DNA from: Danxiaibacter flavus
Lineage (GTDB): Bacteria > Bacteroidota > Bacteroidia > Chitinophagales > Chitinophagaceae
NCBI RefSeq assembly: GCF_041060425.1
Contig: NZ_JAULBC010000002.1
Coordinates: 1,116,001-1,180,000 of the forward strand
Direction: 5' to 3'
Length of the DNA stretch: 64,000 nt
The translations under genes and the position numbers were made by a program. The notes under the pieces are model-generated. The model saw only the letters and a list, made by a program, of their open reading frames with translations. It was not told where the DNA came from and did not search any database. Positions within the stretch are counted from its first letter, which is position 1, and each line of letters starts with the position of its first letter. Positions 17,577-26,670 of this stretch are shown in pieces.

Positions 17577-18557
17577 TTATTGTTTTGAAGCAATATATGA
17601 AATGATCTGATCCGCGTGAACTCTCGAGTTCTCAATAAACCATTTATGTGTGTTCATACCGCCACAAACAACGCCGGCAAGAAAAATACCGGGCTGGTTT
17701 GTTTCCATTGTTTCTTCATGATAAGATGGCACACAAATATCATCGGCTGAAAATTCAATGCCGAATTTCTTCAGTAGTTCAAAGTTAGGCCGATAGCCGG
17801 TCATTGCCAGCACAAAATCATTTTCAATGGTTACTTCACCGTCAGGCGTTTCAATTGTTACAGTGTCCTCTGCGATGGACTTTACGGATGAATTGAAGTA
17901 AGCTTTAATGCTGCCTTCTTTAATCCTGTTTTCCATATCAGGTTTTACCCAATACTTAACCCTTTCTCCAATCACATCTTTTCTGATGACCATGGTAACG
18001 TCTGCGCCTTTGCGCCAGGTTTCCAACGCAGCATCAACAGAAGAGTTATTGGCTCCAACCACCAGCACTTTCTGAAATGCATAGAAGCTCGGATCGCGAT
18101 AGTAATGTTTAACTTTTGGCAGATCTTCACCTGGAACATTCATATAAATGGGAATATCATAAAACCCGGTAGCAATAATAATATTTCTGGCCTCGTAGGC
18201 GGCTTTCGGGGTAACAACAGAAAACAGGTTCTCCTCGCCTTCATTATTCAACCTGTTTACTTCTTTAACCTCCTCAAACAAACGGATATTTAAGTCAAAG
18301 GATTGCTTCACCCTTCTATAGTATTCCAATGCCTCATTTCTGTGAGGCTTCGGATTGAGGCTCATGAACGGAACATCACCAATTTCCAGTCGTTCGGATG
18401 TTGAGAAAAAAGTCATGTACAACGGATAATTATACAAACTATTGACCAATGCTCCTTTTTCGATTATAATGTAATTAAGCCCTGCTTTTTTCGCCGCGAT
18501 ACCGCAGGCAAGGCCAATAGGCCCTCCTCCGATAATCAGGATATCGTACTTACTCAT
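17577..18557 (-). CDS. ypdA: YpdA-family FAD/NAD(P)H oxidoreductase (putative bacillithiol disulfide reductase)
   Basis: The 326-residue flavoprotein has an N-terminal FAD Rossmann motif (IIGGGPIGLACG, about 7-18) and a central NAD(P)H motif (VLVVGANNSSVDAALE, about 166-181). It closes with VLAMTGYRPNFELL and GIFLAGVVCGGMNTH. This is the YpdA (Bdr) architecture, which in bacillithiol users reduces the disulfide. It lacks the CxxC of thioredoxin reductase. It lies 33 nt after the UbiA gene on the same strand, so it could be cotranscribed with the prenyl cluster, or it may simply be a housekeeping neighbour. Confidence 0.82.
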   Translation of the reverse strand: MSKYDILIIGGGPIGLACGIAAKKAGLNYIIIEKGALVNSLYNYPLYMTFFSTSERLEIGDVPFMSLNPKPHRNEALEYYRRVKQSFDLNIRLFEEVKEVNRLNNEGEENLFSVVTPKAAYEARNIIIATGFYDIPIYMNVPGEDLPKVKHYYRDPSFYAFQKVLVVGANNSSVDAALETWRKGADVTMVIRKDVIGERVKYWVKPDMENRIKEGSIKAYFNSSVKSIAEDTVTIETPDGEVTIENDFVLAMTGYRPNFELLKKFGIEFSADDICVPSYHEETMETNQPGIFLAGVVCGGMNTHKWFIENSRVHADQIISYIASKQ

Positions 18558-18590
18558 GGTGTAAATGTACGTTTTTGAAAATTAGTTCAC

Positions 18591-19616
18591 CTAACGATCC
18601 TTCACCTGTAAAAGAATGTCTGAGAGAACTGCTCGCCAGAGCTGTCTAACCTCCTTGAAAATGCTTGTTATAGTTGATTGGAACAAAAACAAATGAAAAA
18701 GCAACCCGAAGACATTTACGAGACCATTTAACATGCCCGCAACTAACAAAAAAAGAGGGAAAAAAATACGGTAATAATCGAACAAAAAAATTCTATACGG
18801 TTTTATTCTTGGTCTTATTATCGTTTGTTCAACTCCGTTCTTTTTTGCTAACAACTGAATATATATGAGGTAAAAAATTAGCCCCGGGATTACTAAAAAC
18901 AATTGGTTACAAATCACGTACGCCAAAAAAGCAGCGACTTCTATGGTAACAATACAGATACCGATTCGCGAAAGTCTGGGTTTGCTTATTTGTTGAACAA
19001 CAGTTTGCAGTCCGCTCACTTTATCATTTTCGCTATCGTCAAGCTGATGCCAAAGGATACCTCTAAGCCCAAAACAAAAAAACCAGGTTCCAAGGAACAC
19101 AAACAGCAAGGGTTGAATCTCCAATTTCGCATCTCTATAAAAACATGACACAAGAAACAATACGGGCAACATTTCCGAACCAAGCGCTTCTGCTATAAGC
19201 CCTGCAACTCCTCTTTTTTTAAGCCTGAATGGAGGCAATGAATATAAAGTGAAAGATATATGAGCGGCCAGATAAAAAAGATTTTGCCAGGAGAAAAGAC
19301 TTCCTGACATTGCTACTATACAAAATCCAAGAATGACGGGGAATGATACGATACCAATCCGTTGAATAGCTGTATAACCAATCATTCCATTTTTTTTCCC
19401 AGCCTTAAGATCTTCACTAACGTCTGTTGCATCATTCAGCAAACTCACATAAATCGCACCCAGAACTACAGCAATTGCAGGAATTGACATTAACTGCAAC
19501 ACTTTAAAAAAGGGTATTTGACTTTGGATCATAACCATATAGACAACAGCAAGCATTGGTGGAATTTTGTATTCCCACCACGCGTTGGCTCTGATAACTG
19601 CAAAAATATTTCTCAT
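18591..19616 (-). CDS. UbiA-family prenyltransferase (integral membrane)
   Basis: The 341-residue protein has about eight or nine hydrophobic helices. The first Asp-rich motif is NDATDVSED (61-69), the YSxPPxRxK motif is LYSLPPFRLKK (124-134), and the second Asp-rich motif is DDSEND (193-198). Together these bind Mg-diphosphate of an isoprenoid donor, so the enzyme looks active. UbiA enzymes prenylate aromatics or other acceptors, and some members cyclise terpenes. The ATG overlaps the stop of the upstream GT4 gene (ATGA, 4 nt), so translation is coupled. MenA or UbiA of quinone synthesis is less likely because the neighbours are glycosyltransferases. Confidence 0.85.
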   Translation of the reverse strand: MRNIFAVIRANAWWEYKIPPMLAVVYMVMIQSQIPFFKVLQLMSIPAIAVVLGAIYVSLLNDATDVSEDLKAGKKNGMIGYTAIQRIGIVSFPVILGFCIVAMSGSLFSWQNLFYLAAHISFTLYSLPPFRLKKRGVAGLIAEALGSEMLPVLFLVSCFYRDAKLEIQPLLFVFLGTWFFCFGLRGILWHQLDDSENDKVSGLQTVVQQISKPRLSRIGICIVTIEVAAFLAYVICNQLFLVIPGLIFYLIYIQLLAKKNGVEQTIIRPRIKPYRIFLFDYYRIFFPLFLLVAGMLNGLVNVFGLLFHLFLFQSTITSIFKEVRQLWRAVLSDILLQVKDR

Positions 19617-20875
19617 ACAGCAACCTTTTCAGGGTTCACTTTTTCCATTCTATTTAAAATTGAATCTGCTAATACTTTTTCAGATTGAAACGGAACATTT
19701 TCTTCAATAAATGCATGGGCTCTTTTTCCTATGGCTTCCCACTCCTCCCGAGCATTCCATGCCCGTTCCAAAACCGCGTCAAAATCTTCTTCATTAGCAT
19801 GACCGATAAACCCATTTATTCCGTCATTTATAACTTCACAATTACCTCCGGCCTGCGATACGATCGCCGTGCGCCCGCATGCCATAGCTTCAAGTAATAC
19901 AAGGGGTAATCCTTCATTTCGGGAAGGTAAAACCAATGCATGATAGTCCTCCCAAAGACGAACAATGTCATCGATATGATCCAGAAACTGAATATTGCTT
20001 GCACCAAGAAACTCAGCCATTTCCATCAATCCGTCTTTGTCAATTCCTGAGCCTATAAAAGAAATTGTCATTGATCGCTCCCGCCACTTTTGCTGTGCCA
20101 TTACCCTGATCAAAATATCCTGCCCTTTATCCAGCAGATAATAGCGCCCAATGCATGCAAGCCGAAGTCCCTGCGTGGCATCCGGCATTGGAATTATTTG
20201 CCGGGGGACCTTTATTGGACCGTAAAAAACTTCAGATTGCGGAAGACATGTTCCGAATTGCTCTTCAGTTAATCGCCTGCAGTGATTTGATACGAAGTAA
20301 CACCATGAAGCCTTCTCTAGTATATCCCGCAGTGAATTTCTGTTTGTGTAGTGAGGCCAGCAAAAGTTAACTGCCTTTTGAGCTATTACTATATAGGGTA
20401 TTTTAAGCTCTCTGCAGCCATCTGCCAATTGGAGACCATCAAAATTCTGTCCTTGTGATAAGATTACAAATTCTGGCTGCAGCTTTTGAAGCTTTCTTTT
20501 CACCAAATAGGAATCATTAACATAAGCGACATCCTTTGGCCTGACTGTCCTTAAGACGAGTTGGAAAACTCTTTTTAATAACTTAATTGTATTTTTTATT
20601 TTAAACAACGCAGAGTACTTCTTAGCGCTTAATGAATTTAGAGATTCAGGCAACAATTCTTCAAGCGCAACATTATTGTTAGCAAGATTTTTATATTGGA
20701 TATGCTGCTTATTTAAATTCCGCTTTAATACCGTTACACGATATCCGGAAGATTGAAAATGTGGAATTGTACGCGCCCATACTTCCTCGCTCCCACCCCA
20801 GTCTTCCGGGCAGCTTGTAATTATAGCTATATGGTGGTTCCTTTCAATCACTTTTAGTTGTATTAATGCCTTCAT
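19613..20875 (-). CDS. Glycosyltransferase family 4-like protein (copy 1 of 2)
   Basis: The 420-residue GT-B enzyme has an N-terminal domain opening with HHIAIITSCPEDWGGSEEVW. The C-terminal GT4 domain has RLACIGRYYLLDKGQDIL and the nucleotide-sugar site HALVLPSRNEGLPLVLLEAM with the E-x7-E pattern. It is clearly paralogous to the GT4 at 23375-24538 (shared WGGSEE, SQGxNFDGLQLA, KVPRQI, LDKGQDILIR), an old tandem duplication. It is coupled to UbiA downstream, so it may glycosylate the prenylated product. Sugar and acceptor are unknown. There is no signal peptide. Confidence 0.88.
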   Translation of the reverse strand: MKALIQLKVIERNHHIAIITSCPEDWGGSEEVWARTIPHFQSSGYRVTVLKRNLNKQHIQYKNLANNNVALEELLPESLNSLSAKKYSALFKIKNTIKLLKRVFQLVLRTVRPKDVAYVNDSYLVKRKLQKLQPEFVILSQGQNFDGLQLADGCRELKIPYIVIAQKAVNFCWPHYTNRNSLRDILEKASWCYFVSNHCRRLTEEQFGTCLPQSEVFYGPIKVPRQIIPMPDATQGLRLACIGRYYLLDKGQDILIRVMAQQKWRERSMTISFIGSGIDKDGLMEMAEFLGASNIQFLDHIDDIVRLWEDYHALVLPSRNEGLPLVLLEAMACGRTAIVSQAGGNCEVINDGINGFIGHANEEDFDAVLERAWNAREEWEAIGKRAHAFIEENVPFQSEKVLADSILNRMEKVNPEKVAV

Positions 20876-21231
20876 CGATACACGGTGAACATTTAGGATA
20901 AATGCTTTTCATTTGCTGAACGAACTAGCCTGAAATCGAAGCTAATGATCCGAAACAGAATGTCTGGTTGCAAAAAATGAAACTATGATGTGCTTCGGCA
21001 AAAAGCTGAATTCTCTTTTTGAAAAAAACGCTTAACATAGATGGCAAATGTAAAATTATAGCACCGCAAATTGCTCATTGATGGTTAGAAAAGGTACGTG
21101 TATAATGCATTTCAATATTGACAAAATTATATAAATTCATCTATAATGCGAAACAGGAACGAAATTGGTCTGTATCTTTGACCGATTCTTAAAAAGGTAA
21201 TTACGATAACCGTCGCATATAAATCCGCCTG
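20876..21231. promoter_or_regulatory. Divergent promoter region of the prenyl/glycosyl cluster
   Basis: This 356-bp gap has no gene. It contains TATCTTTG (21173-21180), an exact TAnnTTTG box 52 nt before the toroid protein start, and a repeated TATAATGC word at about 21101 and 21143. No other structure was found. Confidence 0.45.
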
Positions 21232-22338
21232 ATGCAAAATATCAATAGTTCCCCTGATCATTTTTCTTTAGAGGCAAACGAAATAGTTGATCTAAAAACC
21301 GTAGAAGCAGCTATTGATAAAGGATTGGACTTTCTGACTCAGCATCAATACCCTAATGGTGAATTTTGTTGTTATGTTGCAGCCGATGAGCCAATGCAGG
21401 GGTGGTGTTTTCCGGATAGTACTGTTTTTGCAACCATGGTGGTAGCTTCTTGCCTATTACCCCTTTCGGAATCAGCGATTGCGGAAAGAATGCTGTCCAA
21501 AGCAACTGGTTATCTTTACGGCCAAATGCATTTTGGACGCTTATGGCCTGTTTTTTCAAATTTACATCCGTGGCACAAGATCGTTCCCTATGATGCAGAC
21601 AGCCTTGCCTACGGTACGGCATTTATGGAGGAGAGAGGAGTTTCAATGCCCTCACCCAACAACAAAAAATTATTGTTAGCTAACCGGTCCCGCAACGGGT
21701 TATTCTATACATGGTACATTATCCGGTTAGGGCTGCAAACACACAAAGGACATTGGCGTGTTTCTATTAAGGAATTAAGAAGACCTATTACAAGTTTGCT
21801 ATTCTGGCACGTCAACGAATGCACTCGAGGTGATATCGATTTAGGAATTAATACGAACATTCTCTATTATCTTGGCGACATCCCGGAAACAGCCCCTATA
21901 ATAGACGCAATCATTAAAACAATAAATGAATGCAATGAACATGATTGTGACAAATGGTACAGAAACCCATTTACTATTTATTACCTGGTTTCAAGAGCGT
22001 ACAACCGTGGAGTAAAAAAACTTCAGCCTGTTGTCGCACCGATTATTGAAAGAATTCTTAAAACGGCATCCGCAGATGGCCAGCTAGGTAAATCAATTCT
22101 TGATACTGCACTTGGCGTTATCTCATTGATCAATTTTGGATATACGTCGGAAGGACTGCACAAAGCCGTTGATTTCATTATCCAAAATCAGAAAAATCAT
22201 GGCGACTGGTCACGCTGGTTATTCTATTATGGAGGCCCAAAGTTGCTCAAGGGCTGGGGATCAGAAGAATTAACAACAGGCTTTTGTATAGAAAGTCTTG
22301 CCCGCTATAAAAATGAATTTTGGTGTAATACCAATTGA
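21232..22338 (+). CDS. Alpha/alpha-toroid protein, class II terpene cyclase / prenyltransferase-repeat-like
   Basis: The 368-residue protein is a single alpha/alpha-barrel with several prenyltransferase/squalene-cyclase-type repeats (GLDFLTQHQYPNGEF, KAVDFIIQNQKNHGDW, and WCFPDSTVFAT). Residues 121-124 read DADS in the context PYDADSLAYG, where class II cyclases have DxDD. The first and central Asp (the general acid) are kept and the last is Ser. Variants with Thr at that place are known in Bacteroidota drimenyl-diphosphate synthases. A soluble cyclase acting on a prenyl diphosphate is therefore plausible, but a non-catalytic relative cannot be excluded. It is the only plus-strand gene of the cluster and convergent with the GT2. 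Confidence 0.65.
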   Translation: MQNINSSPDHFSLEANEIVDLKTVEAAIDKGLDFLTQHQYPNGEFCCYVAADEPMQGWCFPDSTVFATMVVASCLLPLSESAIAERMLSKATGYLYGQMHFGRLWPVFSNLHPWHKIVPYDADSLAYGTAFMEERGVSMPSPNNKKLLLANRSRNGLFYTWYIIRLGLQTHKGHWRVSIKELRRPITSLLFWHVNECTRGDIDLGINTNILYYLGDIPETAPIIDAIIKTINECNEHDCDKWYRNPFTIYYLVSRAYNRGVKKLQPVVAPIIERILKTASADGQLGKSILDTALGVISLINFGYTSEGLHKAVDFIIQNQKNHGDWSRWLFYYGGPKLLKGWGSEELTTGFCIESLARYKNEFWCNTN

Positions 22339-22419
22339 AGCAGAAAGAACGAAACATTACACCAGGATTCATCGTCACCAAAGCACAAGCACATTGTTGT
22401 TCTTAATCGTGTGCTCAGA

Positions 22420-23385
22420 TTATTTACTCATTGAAAATCTCCGGACAAATATTTTACCCATGTGAATCATCTTTTGAAATGACAGCAGCATTGTAAAAAA
22501 TGGGGCTAAAAACATTGCTCTGAGAAAAAATAAAATGCTTTTAAATATTTTAAGATTGTGCCTTATTTGAACATAACTATAGGACGCCCACACTCGAATT
22601 TTTGTTTTGGTAAAAGTTTTCTGTTCACTGGATGTAAATTTTTTTCCCAACCGACTAAACAGATAATCGACATCATGCAACATATCCCGCACCAGATCAG
22701 GTGCATATCGTCCATCAAATACGTTGTTACCTGTACGGTTTTTATGCCAAAGTATTTCTCTTGTAAAAGCGGCCTTGCAAGGCGAACTAAAAATCATGTC
22801 AAGGGCCAGGCACCAGTCGTCTGCAATTCTAAGTTCACTATTCCAATTGTTCTTTAATGAGGAACGTCTGATCAGAAGCGATGATGAAGGAGATGGGCAT
22901 CCTGTCAGATACAAGTGACGCAACTCCTCACTATCGAGATACACCCATTCTGTTTTGTACTGCTTTAGTGTGCCTCTTAAAACATAACAGATAGAGAAAA
23001 AATCAATGCGTTGACCATTTCCTAAGTCTTGTAGCCAATTAGCAAACACAAAGTCGAGATCAAATGCCTCTATTTGCTCAACACATTTTAGTAAAAAAGA
23101 GTTCTCCCAGGTGTCATCCGAATCCAGAGATGCAATGTAAACGCCCTTTGCATGCCGTAAGCCATTACTCCTTGCCCAGCCCTGTCCGCCGTGTTCCAGT
23201 TCAAGCACGCTGACAGAGGGATATGCTTTCAGCACTTCAAGTGTATTGTCTGTAGATCCGTCATCAGCCACAATTATTTCCACATTTTTATATGTTTGAT
23301 TAATTACGCTTTTTATGGCGTTTTGGATTTTGTCGGCACGATTATAAGTAGGGATTATAACCGATACTAAAGGCTCAGTTTTCAA
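22420..23385 (-). CDS. Glycosyltransferase family 2 protein
   Basis: The 321-residue GT-A enzyme opens with VSVIIPTYNRADKIQ. VIVADDGSTDNTLEVL (nucleotide binding) and the DxD-like SLDSDDTW follow, and the C-terminal helices end in a hydrophobic segment (about 285-305) that may attach it to the membrane. The start is TTG at 23385, and the frame overlaps the upstream GT4 by 11 nt, which indicates translational coupling. No ATG or GTG is available upstream before the GT4 stop. It acts in the same cytoplasmic pathway as the flanking GT4 and ABC exporter. Confidence 0.87.
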   Translation of the reverse strand: MKTEPLVSVIIPTYNRADKIQNAIKSVINQTYKNVEIIVADDGSTDNTLEVLKAYPSVSVLELEHGGQGWARSNGLRHAKGVYIASLDSDDTWENSFLLKCVEQIEAFDLDFVFANWLQDLGNGQRIDFFSICYVLRGTLKQYKTEWVYLDSEELRHLYLTGCPSPSSSLLIRRSSLKNNWNSELRIADDWCLALDMIFSSPCKAAFTREILWHKNRTGNNVFDGRYAPDLVRDMLHDVDYLFSRLGKKFTSSEQKTFTKTKIRVWASYSYVQIRHNLKIFKSILFFLRAMFLAPFFTMLLSFQKMIHMGKIFVRRFSMSK

Positions 23386-24538
23386 GGATGATTGATTTTA
23401 TGGAATTAGCAAAAAATTCTTCCGGAACATAAGAGACAGTTTTAGTAATAAATGCATTGCCTCTTTTTCCAATATTTATCCATTCATCTTTCAGCTGCCA
23501 GGCGCGCTCCATGGCTGCATCGAATGCTATCTCAGAAGGGTCTCCAATAAACCCGGTTACTCCATCAGAAATCAGTTCGGCATTACCTCCCACTGATGAC
23601 ACTATAGCCATACGGCCGCAAGCCATCGCTTCTAAAAGTACCAAGGGAGTACCCTCGCTACGCGATGGAAGCACCAGGCCGTGATAGGACTTCCAGAGTT
23701 CTTCAATGTTATCTGTCTGTTCAACGAAGGAGATATTTTTTACACCAAGCAAGGCGGCCATTTCAATTAAGCCCTCCTTATCGGCCCCTGTACCTATAAA
23801 AGAAACAGAGATGGGCCTCTGCTTCCATTTTGGCATTGCTAATATTCGGATAAGAATATCCTGGCCTTTATCCAATAAGAAGTATCGACCAATGCAGGCA
23901 AGCCTGTACCCATTATTATAATCGGGTGCGGGTAATATTTGCCTTGGCACTTTTATAGGATTAACTATTACATCGGCATTGCTGAATTTTACTCCGAACT
24001 GTTGCTCTGTCAATGTTTTGTTGTGAACTGAAACGAAATATGCTTTAACTGCCCGTTGATAAACGTTACGCATTAAGCCGCGGATTTCATTGGGTGGCCA
24101 ATAAAAGTCTACAGCTTTCTGCGCAACCAACACATAAGGTATATCCCTCTTTAGACAGGCATTCGCAAGTTGTAAGCCATCGAAATTAATTCCCTGTGAC
24201 ACAATTACCAGATCCGGTTTTTCCTGTCTGAATAAAGAAGACAAACGCAATGCTGCCTCCTGAGGTATTGGTCCTTTCAGTAGTTTTAGCTTGCGAAATA
24301 CTTTTCGTATAACAGTTTTATATACTGAAAAAGGTGTGGCCAGATTGAAGAGCCTTACGCCTCTATCAGCCAATTTGATGAACGCTGGATGTGTTTTGTC
24401 CAGTTCCCATTTGTAGACACTGATCTTGTATCCCATTTCCAGCCAGTAAGGTATTGCTCTTGCCCAGAGCTCTTCGCTCCCGCCCCAGTTTTCAGTGCAG
24501 GATGTAACAATTGCCAGATGCTTTTTTGACGTTTCCAA
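23375..24538 (-). CDS. Glycosyltransferase family 4-like protein (copy 2 of 2)
   Basis: This 387-residue GT-B paralogue of the protein at 19613-20875 opens with HLAIVTSCTENWGGSEELW and has RLACIGRYFLLDKGQDILIR and HGLVLPSRSEGTPLVLLEAM in the donor domain. The start is a TTG at 24538, 17 nt after the ABC exporter stop and preceded by a purine-rich stretch, so the order ABC-GT4-GT2 forms one operon. The two GT4 copies are separated by the toroid and GT2 genes, so the locus has been rearranged since the duplication. Donor and acceptor sugars are unknown. Confidence 0.87.
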   Translation of the reverse strand: METSKKHLAIVTSCTENWGGSEELWARAIPYWLEMGYKISVYKWELDKTHPAFIKLADRGVRLFNLATPFSVYKTVIRKVFRKLKLLKGPIPQEAALRLSSLFRQEKPDLVIVSQGINFDGLQLANACLKRDIPYVLVAQKAVDFYWPPNEIRGLMRNVYQRAVKAYFVSVHNKTLTEQQFGVKFSNADVIVNPIKVPRQILPAPDYNNGYRLACIGRYFLLDKGQDILIRILAMPKWKQRPISVSFIGTGADKEGLIEMAALLGVKNISFVEQTDNIEELWKSYHGLVLPSRSEGTPLVLLEAMACGRMAIVSSVGGNAELISDGVTGFIGDPSEIAFDAAMERAWQLKDEWINIGKRGNAFITKTVSYVPEEFFANSIKSIILEN

Positions 24539-24555
24539 TGCTCTTTTCTTTTTAA

Positions 24556-26355
24556 TTAAGCATGTTCAATGCTGAACATTTTCGAATACCGACCTTTCCG
24601 TTGAATAAGATCTGTGTGGTTTCCGCTTTCAATCACCTTTTGATCTTCTATAACATAAATGTGGTCCGCCTGCATGATAGTGGAGAGCCGATGACTTATC
24701 ACAAGAGCCGAACGATCTCCGATTCTTTCTCTTAATGATCTGAAGAGATCATTTTCAGAGAATGCATCAAGCGCACTGGTTGCCTCATCAAGTATGATTA
24801 ACCCGGACTCTGCATAGAACGCACGTGCAATTGCGAGTTTTTGCCATTCACCAATGCTTAATTCTTTTCCGCCATCAAAAGTGCGTCCAAGAATAGTGTT
24901 GTATCCGTTGGAGAATCGCTTTAAAACATCATCTGCACCCGAGAGCCTGGCTGCATTTTCTATTTCGTCCGGTTCCCGCTCTTTTTGAATATTACCGAAC
25001 CAGATATTGTCAGAGGCAGAAAAATTATATTTTACATAATCCTGGAACACTACACTAACCTGACGCCTGTACCAACTTACATCCAGGTCTCGGATATCTG
25101 TTCCATTTATAGTGATGCGTCCATTGAGAGGATCATACAATCTGCACAACAATTTTATCAGGGTAGATTTACCGGCACCGTTCATTCCAACCAATGCCAC
25201 AATCTTGCCCGGCGGTATGATTAATGAAATATTATTCAGCACAAAATTCTTCGAGTGAGGATATTTAAACGACAAATTTTCTATTGCTATGTGGGGTGGA
25301 TTCTGACGGATAGCATTTGTGTTGCCTTCGCCTGCAGCATTCATTAACGGCTTTAAGTGCAATAGTTCAAAAATATCTGCTATATAAATATTGTTTTGAT
25401 AAAACCGTGAAATTGCTCCGATCAGGCCTTGCACAGTACTGAACGACTGCGGAAATATCACAAGAAATACAGCGATATCACCAAAACTCGCTTTTCCTTT
25501 CAGTGTAGCCATGATGATAACCGCCATCACCGAAAAAAAGGCCAATGTTGCAAGAAGAGTTGTAGCAATCTCAACAATCATTTTGCGTTTTTCAAGCTGT
25601 ATCAGTTCGTTAACAAGTCTGTGCTTGATCTTGCCATATTTTTCTAAAAGAAAATTACCCAGTGCAAAAGCCCTGATTTCTTTTGCAGCAGCATCGCCGG
25701 TCATAAGATGACTGAGATAGGTTGTTTCCCGTTCCAATGCGGCATTGTCTCTTTGCCACAGATACTGCCTGTCGGAAAACTTTATACGTACAAAAAGAAT
25801 TGGCAGCACAATCATACACAACAACGGCAACAACAACCAGTTAGTTGCAATCAACATGTATATCATTGCAACAAGCATAATACTGTTTTTTGCCAAATCG
25901 TTTAAGCTTAAAATAATCGCTTTGGGCTTGTTTGCACCTGCTTCCCGGGCTCTTTTCAAAATGTCGAGGTACGCAGGATCTTCATAGTAACTGAGATCAA
26001 GCTTTAACGTATGAGCATGTATCTGTTCGTCTATTTCACAGTCAATTCGGGATGCCAGGGAATCACTTACGAAGGCAGATACACTTTTAATACATACATA
26101 CAATACGCCGATCGATGCAGCAAAGACGAGATAGTAAATGACAGCATCCCTATTCAATCTCGCCTGGCCTCCGGCGAATTGATCCATCAACAGCTTTAAT
26201 GAATACACCGTTCCTGCCCAACATGCATTTTCAATAAGAATAAGACATAACGAGATTATAATTCGCTTCGACGAGATTTTCCAGATGAGTTGTAGCGCTT
26301 GTTTTGGATGCACGTTCCGGTACCATTTCTTTAGCTTAGCTCTGATATTACTCAT
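24556..26355 (-). CDS. ABC exporter, fused permease and ATPase
   Basis: I place the start at the ATG at 26355 (599 residues). A longer frame from a TTG at 26385 adds ten residues without support, and AAAGGCGG precedes the ATG. Six TM helices (about 25-310) are followed by the ATPase: Walker A GMNGAGKST (about 390-398), a signature reading LSIGEWQK in place of LSGGQ (about 499-506), Walker B LIILDEATSALD and switch LVISHRLST. This is the MsbA-like half-transporter type that exports lipids, glycolipids or peptides. Its operon with two glycosyltransferases suggests a glycosylated lipid or peptide cargo. Confidence 0.9.
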   Translation of the reverse strand: MSNIRAKLKKWYRNVHPKQALQLIWKISSKRIIISLCLILIENACWAGTVYSLKLLMDQFAGGQARLNRDAVIYYLVFAASIGVLYVCIKSVSAFVSDSLASRIDCEIDEQIHAHTLKLDLSYYEDPAYLDILKRAREAGANKPKAIILSLNDLAKNSIMLVAMIYMLIATNWLLLPLLCMIVLPILFVRIKFSDRQYLWQRDNAALERETTYLSHLMTGDAAAKEIRAFALGNFLLEKYGKIKHRLVNELIQLEKRKMIVEIATTLLATLAFFSVMAVIIMATLKGKASFGDIAVFLVIFPQSFSTVQGLIGAISRFYQNNIYIADIFELLHLKPLMNAAGEGNTNAIRQNPPHIAIENLSFKYPHSKNFVLNNISLIIPPGKIVALVGMNGAGKSTLIKLLCRLYDPLNGRITINGTDIRDLDVSWYRRQVSVVFQDYVKYNFSASDNIWFGNIQKEREPDEIENAARLSGADDVLKRFSNGYNTILGRTFDGGKELSIGEWQKLAIARAFYAESGLIILDEATSALDAFSENDLFRSLRERIGDRSALVISHRLSTIMQADHIYVIEDQKVIESGNHTDLIQRKGRYSKMFSIEHA

Positions 26356-26670
26356 TATACCGCCTTTGAAGAATTGAGAAAGCAAAACAGGTCAGACAGA
26401 AAATACTGTATAAGGCAGGCAAGCGATGTGCCGGTGTTTATGTACATTGTTAGCTACAATTGGGGGTACGAAATAGGGCGTGAAAATAAGATTATTTTTC
26501 TTAAAAAAATAACTCCCCCTTTAGCAGGTTTTACCGTAACGCATAGCAGGACGATCTAATAAAATTTACTCAGGCAGACTTAATGCCAAACGACGATAGC
26601 AACCTGAATCAATAATGACCCATAAAAAAGGCAGGTTTCTCAACCCGCCCTTCTAAATATTCTAACAAGA
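26356..26670. other. Intergenic region upstream of the ABC exporter
   Basis: No gene is seen in this 315-bp stretch. It holds the icd terminator (26624-26649) and the presumed exporter promoter, for which I find no clear consensus box. Confidence 0.4.
26624..26649 (-). terminator. Terminator of icd
   Basis: On the minus strand GGCGGGTT-GAGA-AACCTGCC forms an 8-bp stem with one G-U pair, followed by T6. The G-U pair exists only in the minus-strand RNA, which confirms the orientation. Confidence 0.85.

Noticed and set aside
21118..21148. TTGACA-19-TATAAT resembling a sigma-70 promoter of the E. coli type
   Set aside because: Bacteroidota primary sigma factors use TTTG/TAnnTTTG. In AT-rich DNA this match is expected by chance, and the TATCTTTG downstream is preferred.
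26356..26385. TTG start for the ABC exporter
   Set aside because: The ATG at 26355 has a purine-rich AAAGGCGG just upstream, and the extra ten residues match nothing in the family.
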